Source of the DNA: Pelotomaculum_B sp041645005
GTDB taxonomy: Bacteria; Bacillota; Desulfotomaculia; Desulfotomaculales; Pelotomaculaceae
Direction: 5' to 3'
NCBI GenBank assembly: GCA_041645005.1
Contig: JBAZQW010000001.1
Location: 59,532 to 123,531, forward strand
DNA length: 64,000 nucleotides
Positions within the stretch are counted from its first letter, which is position 1. Every line of letters begins with the position of its first letter. Below the pieces are notes generated by a model. That model searched no databases and was not told the origin of the DNA. It saw only the letters and a list, made by a program, of their open reading frames with translations. Below are positions 1-7,730 of the stretch, one piece after another. The translations under genes were made by a program, and so were the position numbers.

Positions 1-756
1 CCTGCCGCCTGCGTCAGAATTAGGATAGATCACTACCGTTGGCAGATTAAACTGTCTAACCGCAGCGATCGTCCCCTTGATCTGTTCCCCGGCTTGTTCT
101 ATTTGGGTCGTGACCGAATGCTGCAGCAGCACCAGGACTGGTTGAGTAAAATCAAAACCTATTTCAGCCGCTAACGCTTTTTTTGATAATAATGGCTCAT
201 GCAAAACCGTATCCAATCCGGGGGCACCAACCAAAAAAACACGCTTTGGCTCTTCCCCCAGCTTAATTATCCTCTCCTTACTTTCTTTTGATGCCGGAAA
301 ATGGATATGAGCCAGTTTGGTGATCGCGTGCCTGGCCGACTCATCAAGGCCGGCCATGCTGATATCCCCACCATGGATATGGGCAACGGCAATATTCATA
401 TAAGCGCTAGCGATCGACGCCGCCAAGGCCTCGGTCCGGTCACCCAAAACCAAAGTGACATCCGGCCTTATCGAGCTCAGGGCGGCCGCCAGCCCCGTAA
501 TGCCACGGCCGATCGCTTTAGCCATGGCTGCTCCGTCATTGTTAGCCGGGTCCATTTTCACTTGCTGATCGATCCGGAAGCCATCTTGTTGGATCAAGCC
601 GGCCGTCCGGCCAAATTGAGAGGAAAGGTGCATGCCGGTCGCGATCAATGATAGTTTGAGCTCAGGCCGGGCCCTGATCGCCAACATAACCGGCTTTAAC
701 AGGCCGTATTCGGCCCGGCTACCGGTCACCACGCAAATCTTTCTTCTCTGTTTCAT
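1..756 (-). CDS. neuC: UDP-N-acetylglucosamine 2-epimerase, hydrolysing (NeuC/LegG-like), 3' end cut by window
   Basis: Removes UDP and epimerises C2 of a UDP-HexNAc to give free ManNAc or a 2,4-diamido analogue, the substrate of a NeuB-type synthase. I translated 252 residues on the minus strand from ATG at 754-756 to the window edge, with no stop, so the C-terminal third is outside. Family hallmarks seen: GSRAEYG at residues 12-18, GDR at 105-107, HIHGGD at 126-131, DESARHAITK at 138-147 and YPNSDAGG at 244-251. The start shares an ATGA with the stop of the formyltransferase gene upstream, so translation is probably coupled. With NeuB two genes upstream this can form the front end of a sialic or legionaminic-type acid pathway. 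Which UDP-sugar it uses cannot be told from sequence. Confidence 0.93.
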   Translation of the reverse strand, partial: MKQRRKICVVTGSRAEYGLLKPVMLAIRARPELKLSLIATGMHLSSQFGRTAGLIQQDGFRIDQQVKMDPANNDGAAMAKAIGRGITGLAAALSSIRPDVTLVLGDRTEALAASIASAYMNIAVAHIHGGDISMAGLDESARHAITKLAHIHFPASKESKERIIKLGEEPKRVFLVGAPGLDTVLHEPLLSKKALAAEIGFDFTQPVLVLLQHSVTTQIEQAGEQIKGTIAAVRQFNLPTVVIYPNSDAGGR

Positions 757-1505
757 GTTGTCAACAATTCCGCCTGCCAAATGATCAACTTTTTCCCGTC
801 TTTTTCAAGGTAAGCGCCCTTGTACGGTTTCGAAAGGGCTTTGATCTTAGCGTAAATATCGTTGAGACTTTCTTTTTCCAAATCGATCCTGTTGTCAGCC
901 AATTTCGGTTTTTTGAAAACCACCGCTTCCCTTCCATCTTGGGGGGTTCGCGACGCCTGGCCGGCGATAATTAACGGCAAATATTGCCTGATAATCTTTT
1001 TACCGGCTCTGATCACTTTTTTATAAACAGTCGCCGCATCATCAACCTCACCAATCTTGAATTTTTCTTGAGCGATAATATCGCCGTCATCAAGCCCGGT
1101 CCCGGGATAAAACATGGTCAGCCCTGACTCCCTGACGCCTGTCAGGATGGAATTAATGATCGGCGCCGGGCCCCGGCCAAAAGGGAGCAGCGTCGGATGA
1201 AAACCAATCACGCCTCGCGGCGGTATTTTCAGCACTTCGCCGTCAACGACCTGGCGCCAGCCGCACATCACGACCAGATCAGGCGCCAATTCTTTAAGCA
1301 GCGCTTTTTCTTTGTTGATCTCGGAAACTTGATGGACTTTAACGCCAAAATTTTGCCAGCTTTTGGCCGGTACACCGTCATACATGATCGTGGCCGCGGT
1401 CTGGTCAAGGGTGATGACCGCGTTTAGGTCAAAGCCTTTGACCTTAATCGCTTCTTTCAACAACTCCAAACCCAGTTTATTGGCTGACAACCAGACAGTT
1501 TTCAT
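753..1505 (-). CDS. Formyltransferase-fold protein (Fmt/GART family), probable sugar N-formyltransferase
   Basis: 250 residues. The fold is shown by FHPTLLPFGRGPAP at residues 102-115 (the H-x-S/T-LLP loop) and LDDGD at 138-142, which carries the catalytic Asp139. In this family N10-formyltetrahydrofolate donates a formyl group to an amine through an Asn-x-His...Asp triad; here the residue two before His103 is Gly101, so the Asn is absent. A short C-terminal Fmt-C-like segment follows. It is too short for a true Fmt (about 310 residues) and sits among nonulosonate genes, so an amino sugar is a likelier acceptor than Met-tRNA. It lies directly after a PIG-L deacetylase gene, which suggests replacement of N-acetyl by N-formyl. 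The catalytic state is uncertain because of the missing Asn. Confidence 0.85.
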   Translation of the reverse strand: MKTVWLSANKLGLELLKEAIKVKGFDLNAVITLDQTAATIMYDGVPAKSWQNFGVKVHQVSEINKEKALLKELAPDLVVMCGWRQVVDGEVLKIPPRGVIGFHPTLLPFGRGPAPIINSILTGVRESGLTMFYPGTGLDDGDIIAQEKFKIGEVDDAATVYKKVIRAGKKIIRQYLPLIIAGQASRTPQDGREAVVFKKPKLADNRIDLEKESLNDIYAKIKALSKPYKGAYLEKDGKKLIIWQAELLTT

Positions 1506-1509
1506 TTTC

Positions 1510-2157
1510 CTATCTCTGGATCTCCCTGATCAGCATAAAGGCCTCGGCATAATCAGCGCAAATCTCCAAGCCCCGCTTCTTGGCCAGCGTGATCAGGCCT
1601 TCGGCATTGCGCGGGTGCGGCGGCGCTTTAACCTCCGAGGCATAAATCTCGAAGGCTTTGATCTTTTGCTCGATCTGCCGTTCGATCCCGACCCAAACGT
1701 TCGGGACAAAAGCCCGGTTATTCCATTCGGTTTCGGAGAGGGTCTCGTAACATAACAATTTAATGGTCTTCGGCGGCCGGGTCCCAACGGCGCAAGCCCG
1801 ATAAATCAAAGTATGGTCATAATTAAGATCACCTTCAAAATGGGTATAAACGATCGACGGCTTAACCTGGTCGATCACAACCGCGATCTTATTGTTCAAT
1901 TCGCCGTGCGGCAGCGTATTGAGCTTGACCGTTGGCTGATCGAGATTAAAACGGCCGGCGATCCCTAATAGCTTGTCCACTTGCGCCTGTTCGACGATCT
2001 TCTGCTCGATATAGTCCTTCGACCATTCCGGCTCATAGGCACTAGTCACCAGGCAAACATAAACTTTATCTCCGGCGGCAACATGTTTCAAAACCGTACC
2101 GCCGACGCCCAATACTTCGTCATCGGGATGGGCCGCTACCACCAGGACATTTTTCAT
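1510..2157 (-). CDS. PIG-L (LmbE-like) family N-deacetylase
   Basis: Zinc-dependent deacetylase of the GlcNAc-PI/mycothiol/bacillithiol type, expected to remove N-acetyl from an amino sugar. Seen: AHPDDE at residues 9-14 (metal and catalytic residues) and THFEGDLNYDH at 105-115 with the second metal-site histidine. I chose the ATG at 2157 rather than an upstream start at 2175 because it gives the usual family N-terminus (MKNVLVVAAHPDDE) and an ATGA overlap with the NeuB gene stop. 215 residues is normal. It sits directly before the formyltransferase gene; a second PIG-L/formyltransferase pair lies at 18.3-19.8 kb. The substrate is inferred from context only. Confidence 0.92.
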   Translation of the reverse strand: MKNVLVVAAHPDDEVLGVGGTVLKHVAAGDKVYVCLVTSAYEPEWSKDYIEQKIVEQAQVDKLLGIAGRFNLDQPTVKLNTLPHGELNNKIAVVIDQVKPSIVYTHFEGDLNYDHTLIYRACAVGTRPPKTIKLLCYETLSETEWNNRAFVPNVWVGIERQIEQKIKAFEIYASEVKAPPHPRNAEGLITLAKKRGLEICADYAEAFMLIREIQR

Positions 2158-3221
2158 GTCGCCACCTGCTTCCAATTTAATAACGAATCTTTTCTGATGT
2201 TGCGCCGGGCGGTCCGGCCGATCATTTTTGGCAGATCTTTCGGTTTGATCCCGGTTCCCGGCCGTTTGATGGCTAGCAGTTCCCTGGTCAGCTTAGTCCC
2301 GCCGGGAATATCGCGGGCGGCAACTAGGCTTTTTCGGGTGACTTTTGCGACCGCCCGCTCTGACCGCCGCGGTTCTTTTTTCCCGTTCCCCAGGGCCGCC
2401 TCAACTTGCCGGACCGCCGAAATTAGGGCGGCTAATTCTTTCGGTTCCAGCGAAGCCTGGTGGTCCGGCCCCGGCAGAGTTTTATCGAGCGTAAAGTGTT
2501 TCTCGATGATGGCGGCGCCAAGCGCCACAGCCGCCACGGCAATCCCGATCCCTTCGGTATGATCGGAGTAGCCAACCGGGACATTAAACTCTTTGCTCAT
2601 CGTCGCCATCGCCCGCAGATTGACATCAACCGGCCTGGTCGGGTAATTGGAAGTACAGTGCAGCAAGGCCAATTGATAGCTTCCCGCTGATCTCACGCAC
2701 TCAACCGCCGACCGGACCTCCGCCAAAGTCGCCATCCCGGTTGAGAGAAGCAACGGTTTTCGATAAGAAGCGATCTGCCGGAGAAAAGGGAGGTTGGTCA
2801 AGTCACCGGAACTGATCTTGAAAGCCGACAGACCTAAGCGGTTAAGCAGGTCGGCGCTTTCCAGGTCGAACGGCGTCGAGAGGAACATTATCCCCCGCCG
2901 CCGGCAATAGGCGGACAACTTGCGAAAATCAGCGCCGGACAGCTCCAGTTTTTTAAGCATCTCCTGCTGGGAGCCGCCCGCGGTCGTTCTTTTCTGATAA
3001 CCGGCCTTAGGCGCGGTCATCGTCGCCAGCGCCGCCGCCCGGAAGGTCTGGAACTTAACGGCATCGGCCCCGGCCGCTTTGGCCGTGTCGATCAGTTTTT
3101 TGGCCGCGTTAAGGCTCCCGTCATGGTTGACCCCGGCCTCCGCGATGATAAAGACCGGTTGATCGAACCCGATCTTCCGATCGCCGATCTTGATCATTTT
3201 GACGCCCGATTTAGCTTTCAC
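2154..3221 (-). CDS. neuB: NeuB-family nonulosonic acid synthase (sialic/legionaminic/pseudaminic type)
   Basis: Condenses phosphoenolpyruvate with a six-carbon amino sugar to make a nine-carbon 2-keto acid. The TIM-barrel N-terminus is clear (IIAEAGVNHDGS, AVKFQTF, STPFDLESADLL, GYSDHTEGIG, EKHFTLD), and the C-terminal antifreeze-like SAF domain is intact (ARDIPGGTKLTRELLAIKRP and onward). GTG at 3221 overlaps the ABC-transporter stop by 11 bases and has GGAG about 12 bases upstream; an ATG at 3197 is the alternative and lacks a visible ribosome site. This is the first of two NeuB paralogues in the window; the other is at 25016-26065. Which nonulosonate is made is not decided by sequence alone. 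Confidence 0.94.
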   Translation of the reverse strand: MKAKSGVKMIKIGDRKIGFDQPVFIIAEAGVNHDGSLNAAKKLIDTAKAAGADAVKFQTFRAAALATMTAPKAGYQKRTTAGGSQQEMLKKLELSGADFRKLSAYCRRRGIMFLSTPFDLESADLLNRLGLSAFKISSGDLTNLPFLRQIASYRKPLLLSTGMATLAEVRSAVECVRSAGSYQLALLHCTSNYPTRPVDVNLRAMATMSKEFNVPVGYSDHTEGIGIAVAAVALGAAIIEKHFTLDKTLPGPDHQASLEPKELAALISAVRQVEAALGNGKKEPRRSERAVAKVTRKSLVAARDIPGGTKLTRELLAIKRPGTGIKPKDLPKMIGRTARRNIRKDSLLNWKQVAT

Positions 3222-4989
3222 TTTTGATCAGTTCTCCGATCGTCTCGGGGTTCACCGCCTCGATTATTTGGCCGTCCCGCAGCTCGATAATGCGGTCCGC
3301 GTCCTTAATCGCGCTTTTCCGGTGGGTGACAAAAATGACCGTCTTCCCCTCTTTCCGGACCAGCCGCAAAACCGTCTGCATGACATTTTCTTCCGTCTGG
3401 TGATCGAGCGCGCTGGTCGCTTCGTCCAAAAACAAGATTTCGGGATCGCGCAGAACCGCCCGGGCGATGCTGATCCGCTGTCGCTGGCCGCCGGAGATCT
3501 TCATCCCGTCGTCCGCCAGGATATAATCCAGGCCGCCCGGCAGGGATTCGGTAAACTCCAGCATGTCCGCCTTGGCCAGCGCTTTTTTGATCGCCCCGTC
3601 GTCAAATTCTTTCCGGCCAAAAAGAATGTTGGCGCGGATCGTGTCGTTGAACAAGAAAGTCTCCTGCCCGACGTAGCCGATATGTTCGCTAAGGGAGCGG
3701 GCCGAATATGACTGGAGATCTTTCCCTTCCACCAAGATCTTACCGGCGGTAGGGCTTAATAAGCCGGCCAGCAGATCAAGTAAAGTGGTCTTGCCGGAAC
3801 CTGAAGGGCCGATTATCCCGATAAATTCTCCGCGCGCGATAGAACAATTAAGGCTTTTAACCGCGGGTTTCTTGGAATTAACGTAAGAGAAAGTCAGATC
3901 TTTCAAATCAATGCTGGTTGAAAATTTGTCCAGCCGCTCGATCCCATCAAAAGGCTTCCTTTGCTCCGCTTCCTGGATCGCAATATAAGCCGCCTCCGCG
4001 TTCGGCAGCATCCCCATCAAGGTCATGCCGTATGTGCTCAATTGCTTTAAAGAAGGCATGATCTTTAAAAGAGAATAAGCAAAAACGCCCAACATCGGAA
4101 TACTGCCGATGATCCCGCCCTTAGTGCCGGAATAATATAGGACCATGACGCACAAAAAAGAAATGTAAACCAACTCCAGCAGGCTGCTGGGAATGCTGCC
4201 GATCAGTGTATCTTTTAGCGCGTATTGATAAAATTTCCTGACCTCTTTGCTGAACAATTCCACCCAATGCCCAACGGCGCCGTGCAATCTGATGCTTTTG
4301 ATCCCTTTTAAGGCGTTCATGGCGTGGATCGTTTGGTTCGAAGCGCTGATCGCCCGGCCGCTGCCGGTGCCATAGGAGACATTTTGCGCGACACTTTTTG
4401 TGATCAAATAATAAACGTAAGAAGTGACCAATAAGATGCCCGTAATCAGCGGGGAAACCACGAAAAGAACAGCCATCATCATAAGTATTTTTAATAATTC
4501 CACGAGCATCAGGGGTATTGTGTTAACAACTTTGCTGACGTAGCCAGGGGCGGTTAAAAGACGGAAAGCCAGATCACCCTTTTCGGTGTTCACCAAAAAC
4601 TGATAATCGGCTGTCAGCAAAGCGGACATCATCTTGATCTGTGTTTCTTGGAAGATATTATTGGCCACAACCCAGGCCAACAATGAATTGCCGTAATTTA
4701 AGGCGATTTTAATAATGGTCACGGCCAAGAGAAAAATGATCGTTACGTATAAGGGGGTTAAGGAAGAATGGGCGGTCGCCCAAGCTATCGCGGCATCCAC
4801 ATATTTATTGCTCCCCCCCTCCACCGCAGAAGCCGGCATAATGACCAACAAGACCGGATAGATCGCGACGGCCGAAAGACTCTCAAAAAAAGCGGCAAAA
4901 AAGCTCAGGATTGCGACAACCGTCAACACTTTCCATTTCTTGGCCATGAAATATTTTAGGGTCTCTACCGATCTGCCGGTGATTTCCAA
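3211..4989 (-). CDS. ABC exporter half-transporter (MsbA/PglK-like), probable lipid-linked glycan flippase
   Basis: 592 residues: an N-terminal membrane domain (hydrophobic stretches near residues 21-50, 80-110, 155-195, 270-310) fused to an ATPase. ATPase motifs: Walker A GPSGSGKT at 394-401, Q-loop Gln442, signature SGGQR at 499-503, Walker B EILFLDEA at 517-524, switch His556. This is the arrangement of type IV exporters such as MsbA and the oligosaccharide flippase PglK. In a sugar cluster, with NeuB directly downstream, flipping of an undecaprenyl-linked glycan or export of a glycolipid is likely. It works as a dimer in the inner membrane. It follows a small HTH gene and is probably transcribed from that gene's promoter. 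Seven Gs in a row occur at 4813-4819 (coding strand), too short to call a phase switch. Confidence 0.93.
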   Translation of the reverse strand: MEITGRSVETLKYFMAKKWKVLTVVAILSFFAAFFESLSAVAIYPVLLVIMPASAVEGGSNKYVDAAIAWATAHSSLTPLYVTIIFLLAVTIIKIALNYGNSLLAWVVANNIFQETQIKMMSALLTADYQFLVNTEKGDLAFRLLTAPGYVSKVVNTIPLMLVELLKILMMMAVLFVVSPLITGILLVTSYVYYLITKSVAQNVSYGTGSGRAISASNQTIHAMNALKGIKSIRLHGAVGHWVELFSKEVRKFYQYALKDTLIGSIPSSLLELVYISFLCVMVLYYSGTKGGIIGSIPMLGVFAYSLLKIMPSLKQLSTYGMTLMGMLPNAEAAYIAIQEAEQRKPFDGIERLDKFSTSIDLKDLTFSYVNSKKPAVKSLNCSIARGEFIGIIGPSGSGKTTLLDLLAGLLSPTAGKILVEGKDLQSYSARSLSEHIGYVGQETFLFNDTIRANILFGRKEFDDGAIKKALAKADMLEFTESLPGGLDYILADDGMKISGGQRQRISIARAVLRDPEILFLDEATSALDHQTEENVMQTVLRLVRKEGKTVIFVTHRKSAIKDADRIIELRDGQIIEAVNPETIGELIKSES

Positions 4990-5036
4990 TTGATTCTCCT
5001 AAAAAAATAATTGAGGTTGACGCTAAGCATTTCCGG

Positions 5037-5270
5037 TCATTTTTTCTTCTCTAATTCCAGGATCACTTTCTTGTAGGCCCGTTTCACTTTTTCCGGCAAG
5101 GTCGGGCTTAACACGCGGAGGATCTCCCGGCCCATCACCCGGTATTGCCCGCCGATCTTGGCTACCCGAAGCACTCCCTGCCTGATCAGGCGGCGAAAAG
5201 TGGAATCGGAGATCTTTAAAATAGAGATAGTTTCTTGCGGCGTATAGACACTATTTTCATCAACAACCAT
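5037..5270 (-). CDS. Small helix-turn-helix DNA-binding protein, excisionase/MerR-like fold
   Basis: 77 residues with the short winged-helix signature of excisionase-family DNA binders: YTPQETISILKISDSTFRRL near residues 9-28, then LIRQGVLRVAKIGGQYRV. A basic, Lys-rich tail follows. About 30 of 50 aligned positions match the 68-residue protein at 38971-39177, so the two are paralogues. No integrase or att site is nearby, so it is more likely an operon regulator than a phage factor. ATG at 5270 lies only 9 bases after a TATACT -10 box, so the message may be leaderless. It heads the transcription unit ABC-neuB-PIG-L-formyltransferase-neuC. A repeated TTGAC element over its promoter may be its own operator (inference). 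Confidence 0.85.
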   Translation of the reverse strand: MVVDENSVYTPQETISILKISDSTFRRLIRQGVLRVAKIGGQYRVMGREILRVLSPTLPEKVKRAYKKVILELEKKK

Positions 5271-5279
5271 AATATATTA

Positions 5280-5337
5280 AGTATAGCAAATAAGCAGAGT
5301 TTGTCAAGAGGTCAAATATCTAGTCAAAACTTGTCAA
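5280..5337 (-). promoter_or_regulatory. Promoter of the HTH-ABC-neuB unit with four TTGAC direct repeats
   Basis: On the minus strand TTGACA (5302-5307) and TATACT (5280-5285) are separated by 16 bases, close to sigma-70 consensus. Reading downstream, TTGAC occurs four times at offsets 0, 10, 22 and 30, between 5337 and 5303; the last is the -35 box. The first two lie inside the end of the Ldh-family gene, whose last codons and stop (LTSFD-stop) are made by the repeats. The offsets 0, 10 and 30 recur before gmd, and a 10-base TTGAC repeat recurs before the second HTH gene. It looks like an operator for a protein binding successive helical turns. Confidence 0.75.
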
Positions 5338-6366
5338 TTGGTGTTTTTCGGCCAAAGTTATTAATTCCTTTGCCAGTATTTCCGGAACAGGAATCCCCTT
5401 CAAGGAGCGCTCCGCAAAACAGCGCTTTTCCGGATCACCCGGAGCCATGACCGGAAAATTCTTGTCCTTCGCCGGTTCCCGGCGGAGTTCATCCATCATT
5501 GTTTTTAGCCGCTTTTTGAAGACTTTCGGCTCCTCAAAAGCATCGATCCTGATCGCCATAAAAAAGTGACCCAGCCGTCGTTTATCACTTAGCGGCGTGC
5601 CGAACATCCGGCTGACGTTTTGGCCATAGGGAGCGCCGGTCAAAAGGCCGCAGAGGATCTCGACCATCATGCTCAAGCCGAACCCTTTATACCCGCCGAT
5701 CGGCAGGAGACTGCTTAGTTTGTTCGGATCAGTTGTCTCGTCACCATTTTCATCCACTCCCCAGCCGGGCGGCATTTGCTTTCCTTGTTCCTTATATTGC
5801 TGGACCTTATTGAAGTTTGTTACTGTTGTCGCCATGTCCAGACAAAACGGCTCTTCCCCCTCGCACGGCGCGACCAGGCAGATCGGATTATTCCCCAGGA
5901 ACGGCCGCAAGCCGCCGTAAGGAAGGACATGGGCGGTCGCGTGGGTAAAACTTAAGCCGATCATCTCTTCCCGGGCCGCCAGGTGGGCATAATAGGCCGC
6001 CGCGCCAAAATGGCTGGAATTGTGGACGGCGACCGCGCCGATCCCGTTCGTCCGGGCGATCCCAATCGCTTTCAACATTCCTTCGGCCCCGGCCGCGTGG
6101 CCGGGGGCATGATCGCCGTCAAGTTTGCCGGTTGAAGGGGCGGTCAGTTTAAAATCATATTTCGGCTCTCTGTTCAACCGGCCGTGGATAAAGCCTTGCA
6201 GATAATGAGGGAACAATCTGATCCCATGAGAATCGACCCCCCGCAAGGAAGCCTGGACTATCCCTTCAACTAAAAACCCGGCAACATCAGCCCGGACATT
6301 TTCTTTCGCTAAAATGCTCAAAAACAATTCTTTAATTTTTTTATCGGGAACCAGTCTTTCTTTCAT
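5320..6366 (-). CDS. Ldh-family oxidoreductase (type 2 malate/L-lactate/sulfolactate dehydrogenase fold)
   Basis: 348 residues. Ldh-family NAD(P)-dependent 2-hydroxyacid or imine reductases carry the patterns seen here: RGVDSHGIRLFPHYLQGF near the N-terminus, NSSHFGAAAYYAHLA in the middle, and GNNPICLVAP...FCLDMATT. I start at the ATG at 6366, which shares ATGA with the upstream stop and has AAGGA just before it, rather than at 6387. Family members act on malate, lactate, sulfolactate, ureidoglycolate or cyclic imines; as the last gene of the giant sugar operon, a role in making or reducing a small keto-acid substituent is possible but unproven. Its final codons overlap the operator repeats of the next promoter. 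Confidence 0.88.
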   Translation of the reverse strand: MKERLVPDKKIKELFLSILAKENVRADVAGFLVEGIVQASLRGVDSHGIRLFPHYLQGFIHGRLNREPKYDFKLTAPSTGKLDGDHAPGHAAGAEGMLKAIGIARTNGIGAVAVHNSSHFGAAAYYAHLAAREEMIGLSFTHATAHVLPYGGLRPFLGNNPICLVAPCEGEEPFCLDMATTVTNFNKVQQYKEQGKQMPPGWGVDENGDETTDPNKLSSLLPIGGYKGFGLSMMVEILCGLLTGAPYGQNVSRMFGTPLSDKRRLGHFFMAIRIDAFEEPKVFKKRLKTMMDELRREPAKDKNFPVMAPGDPEKRCFAERSLKGIPVPEILAKELITLAEKHQLTSFD

Positions 6367-7730
6367 TGGTTTTTCCTTTCCGACCAATTTTTTACCAACT
6401 GTTCGGCCAACCGCAACCCTGCCTCATCCCGGACCTCGAGCGGAGCATAGGGGTCATTGACTTCAACAATACCGACCTTTTCTCCCAGGAGCCGCCCTTC
6501 TCTTAAAAACAGCGGATGGGTCGCGCAGGCCAGACCTTTGATGCTGATATAGACGGGCTCCTTGAATTTTCTCGGAACAAAACCGGCATCAACCTGCTTC
6601 AAACCATCAGCTTCCTTGACCCAACAGGAACCAAATTCCGTTCTGGCCGCGACCACGCTGTCCAACCCCTCTTTAACCAACCGCATGATCAACTGGTCAA
6701 GAAACCCTTTGGGACGGAAAGGGAAAGTGACCTCTAAGGTGACAATAATATCCGCCATTATCCCCTTGTTCTCCATGGCCATGACCGCGTGTTGAAAAAC
6801 GCTTTCGAGGCCCACATGCTCCGCGGAGAGGGAGCTGTCCCTCATAAAGGGGACGCTGGCGCCTAATTTCTTCGCCAGGTCGGCGTGTTCTTCTGAATCG
6901 GTGTACACGATTGTCTGTTTGACAAATTGGGACTCTTTAGCGCTGTTAACCGTGTATTCCAGCAATGGCCGGCCTCCCAGTGAAAAACTTTCACCTTTGA
7001 CCGGGACCAAGGCAACAATATTAAGGTCTTTGAGTTGCAGGTGATTGAAGCGGCGGCCATCCTCGCCATTTAGATTCTCGATGATCTTGACCACGTTGGT
7101 ACAACGTTCTTTGTTCTGGTTCTGGTGGATCCCATGCCAATGATAGACACTCGCTTCCGGCTCATAGATGATCTTATAGCCGGCTTTGAGGATATCCCTC
7201 GCCCAAAGCCGATCTTCAATATTGGAAATCTTCTCATCGAACGGTATTTTTTCCCAGATATCCCGGCGGATCATGCTGTTAGCGTTGTGGAAAAAACTGT
7301 CTTTGAGCTGAACCTTCTTGTCCAGACCGAAAACCGTTATCAGGTCGCGCTTATCGGTGTCTGGGGTAAAAGACATCGGCTCCTGCCGCCCGTAAACTCC
7401 GGCCACTGTATCGTCGCTAAAGTTGCGGAGGAGGTTCCCCAGCCAGCGGCTGTCGACCGGGATGCAATGGGCGGAGAGGCAGACGATATAGTTGCCGCTC
7501 GAATTTTTTATCCCGATATTGATCGCCTTGCCCGGCAGGAAGTCGTCGATCGAGACGATTTTGACCGGGAAGGCCTGGGCTTTTTTAACGGTCTGATCAC
7601 TGCTCTTATTGTCGACCAGGATCACCTCGAAGTCCTGATAATCCTGCTTGAAGACCGCCTGCAGGCAGGCGCCGATCCATTTTTCCTCGTTATAGGAACG
7701 GATAATTATCGAAATATTTTTGTTGTTCAT
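6363..7730 (-). CDS. Bifunctional fusion: family 2 glycosyltransferase + CMP-sugar cytidylyltransferase-like domain
   Basis: 455 residues from ATG 7730, which shares ATGA with the SGNH gene stop and is preceded by AAGGGG. Residues 1-220 are a GT-A family 2 transferase: SIIIRSYNEEKWIGACLQAV, the VILVDNKSSDQT pocket, LSAHCIPVD where DxD would lie, and a late NIEDRLWARD segment. Residues 237-455 resemble CMP-nonulosonate synthetases (LEYTVNSAKES, IVTLEVTFPFRP, then NDPYAPLEVRDEAG). The expected IPARGGSK-x-PxKN nucleotide loop is shortened to LVPVKGESFSLGGRPLL, so the lysine/arginine-rich loop is partly missing. Either it binds CTP differently or it has lost catalysis. A fusion of activation and transfer would suit one nonulosonate; that is inference. 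Confidence 0.85.
   Translation of the reverse strand: MNNKNISIIIRSYNEEKWIGACLQAVFKQDYQDFEVILVDNKSSDQTVKKAQAFPVKIVSIDDFLPGKAINIGIKNSSGNYIVCLSAHCIPVDSRWLGNLLRNFSDDTVAGVYGRQEPMSFTPDTDKRDLITVFGLDKKVQLKDSFFHNANSMIRRDIWEKIPFDEKISNIEDRLWARDILKAGYKIIYEPEASVYHWHGIHQNQNKERCTNVVKIIENLNGEDGRRFNHLQLKDLNIVALVPVKGESFSLGGRPLLEYTVNSAKESQFVKQTIVYTDSEEHADLAKKLGASVPFMRDSSLSAEHVGLESVFQHAVMAMENKGIMADIIVTLEVTFPFRPKGFLDQLIMRLVKEGLDSVVAARTEFGSCWVKEADGLKQVDAGFVPRKFKEPVYISIKGLACATHPLFLREGRLLGEKVGIVEVNDPYAPLEVRDEAGLRLAEQLVKNWSERKNQ

Noticed and set aside
301..651. Plus-strand frame opposite the NeuC-like gene
   Set aside because: The minus-strand translation carries all the epimerase motifs; the plus frame has no recognisable features. 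The same holds for other long antisense frames such as 47449-48048 and 62239-63078.
753..1505. Methionyl-tRNA formyltransferase (fmt)
   Set aside because: Length is too short, the catalytic Asn is missing and the context is sugar synthesis; no def gene is near.
3745..3752. GGCGGTAG, the RfaH ops core of JUMPstart
   Set aside because: It lies inside the ABC transporter gene and on the strand opposite to transcription; I saw no ops element ahead of any of the operons.
4813..4819. Phase-variation tract in the ABC exporter gene
   Set aside because: Only seven Gs; similar 7-base runs occur elsewhere, including in tyrS near 61385, so it is not unusual.
5037..5270. Phage excisionase and mobile-element interpretation of the HTH gene
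   Set aside because: No integrase, att site or other phage gene is nearby, and its paralogue also heads a sugar operon.
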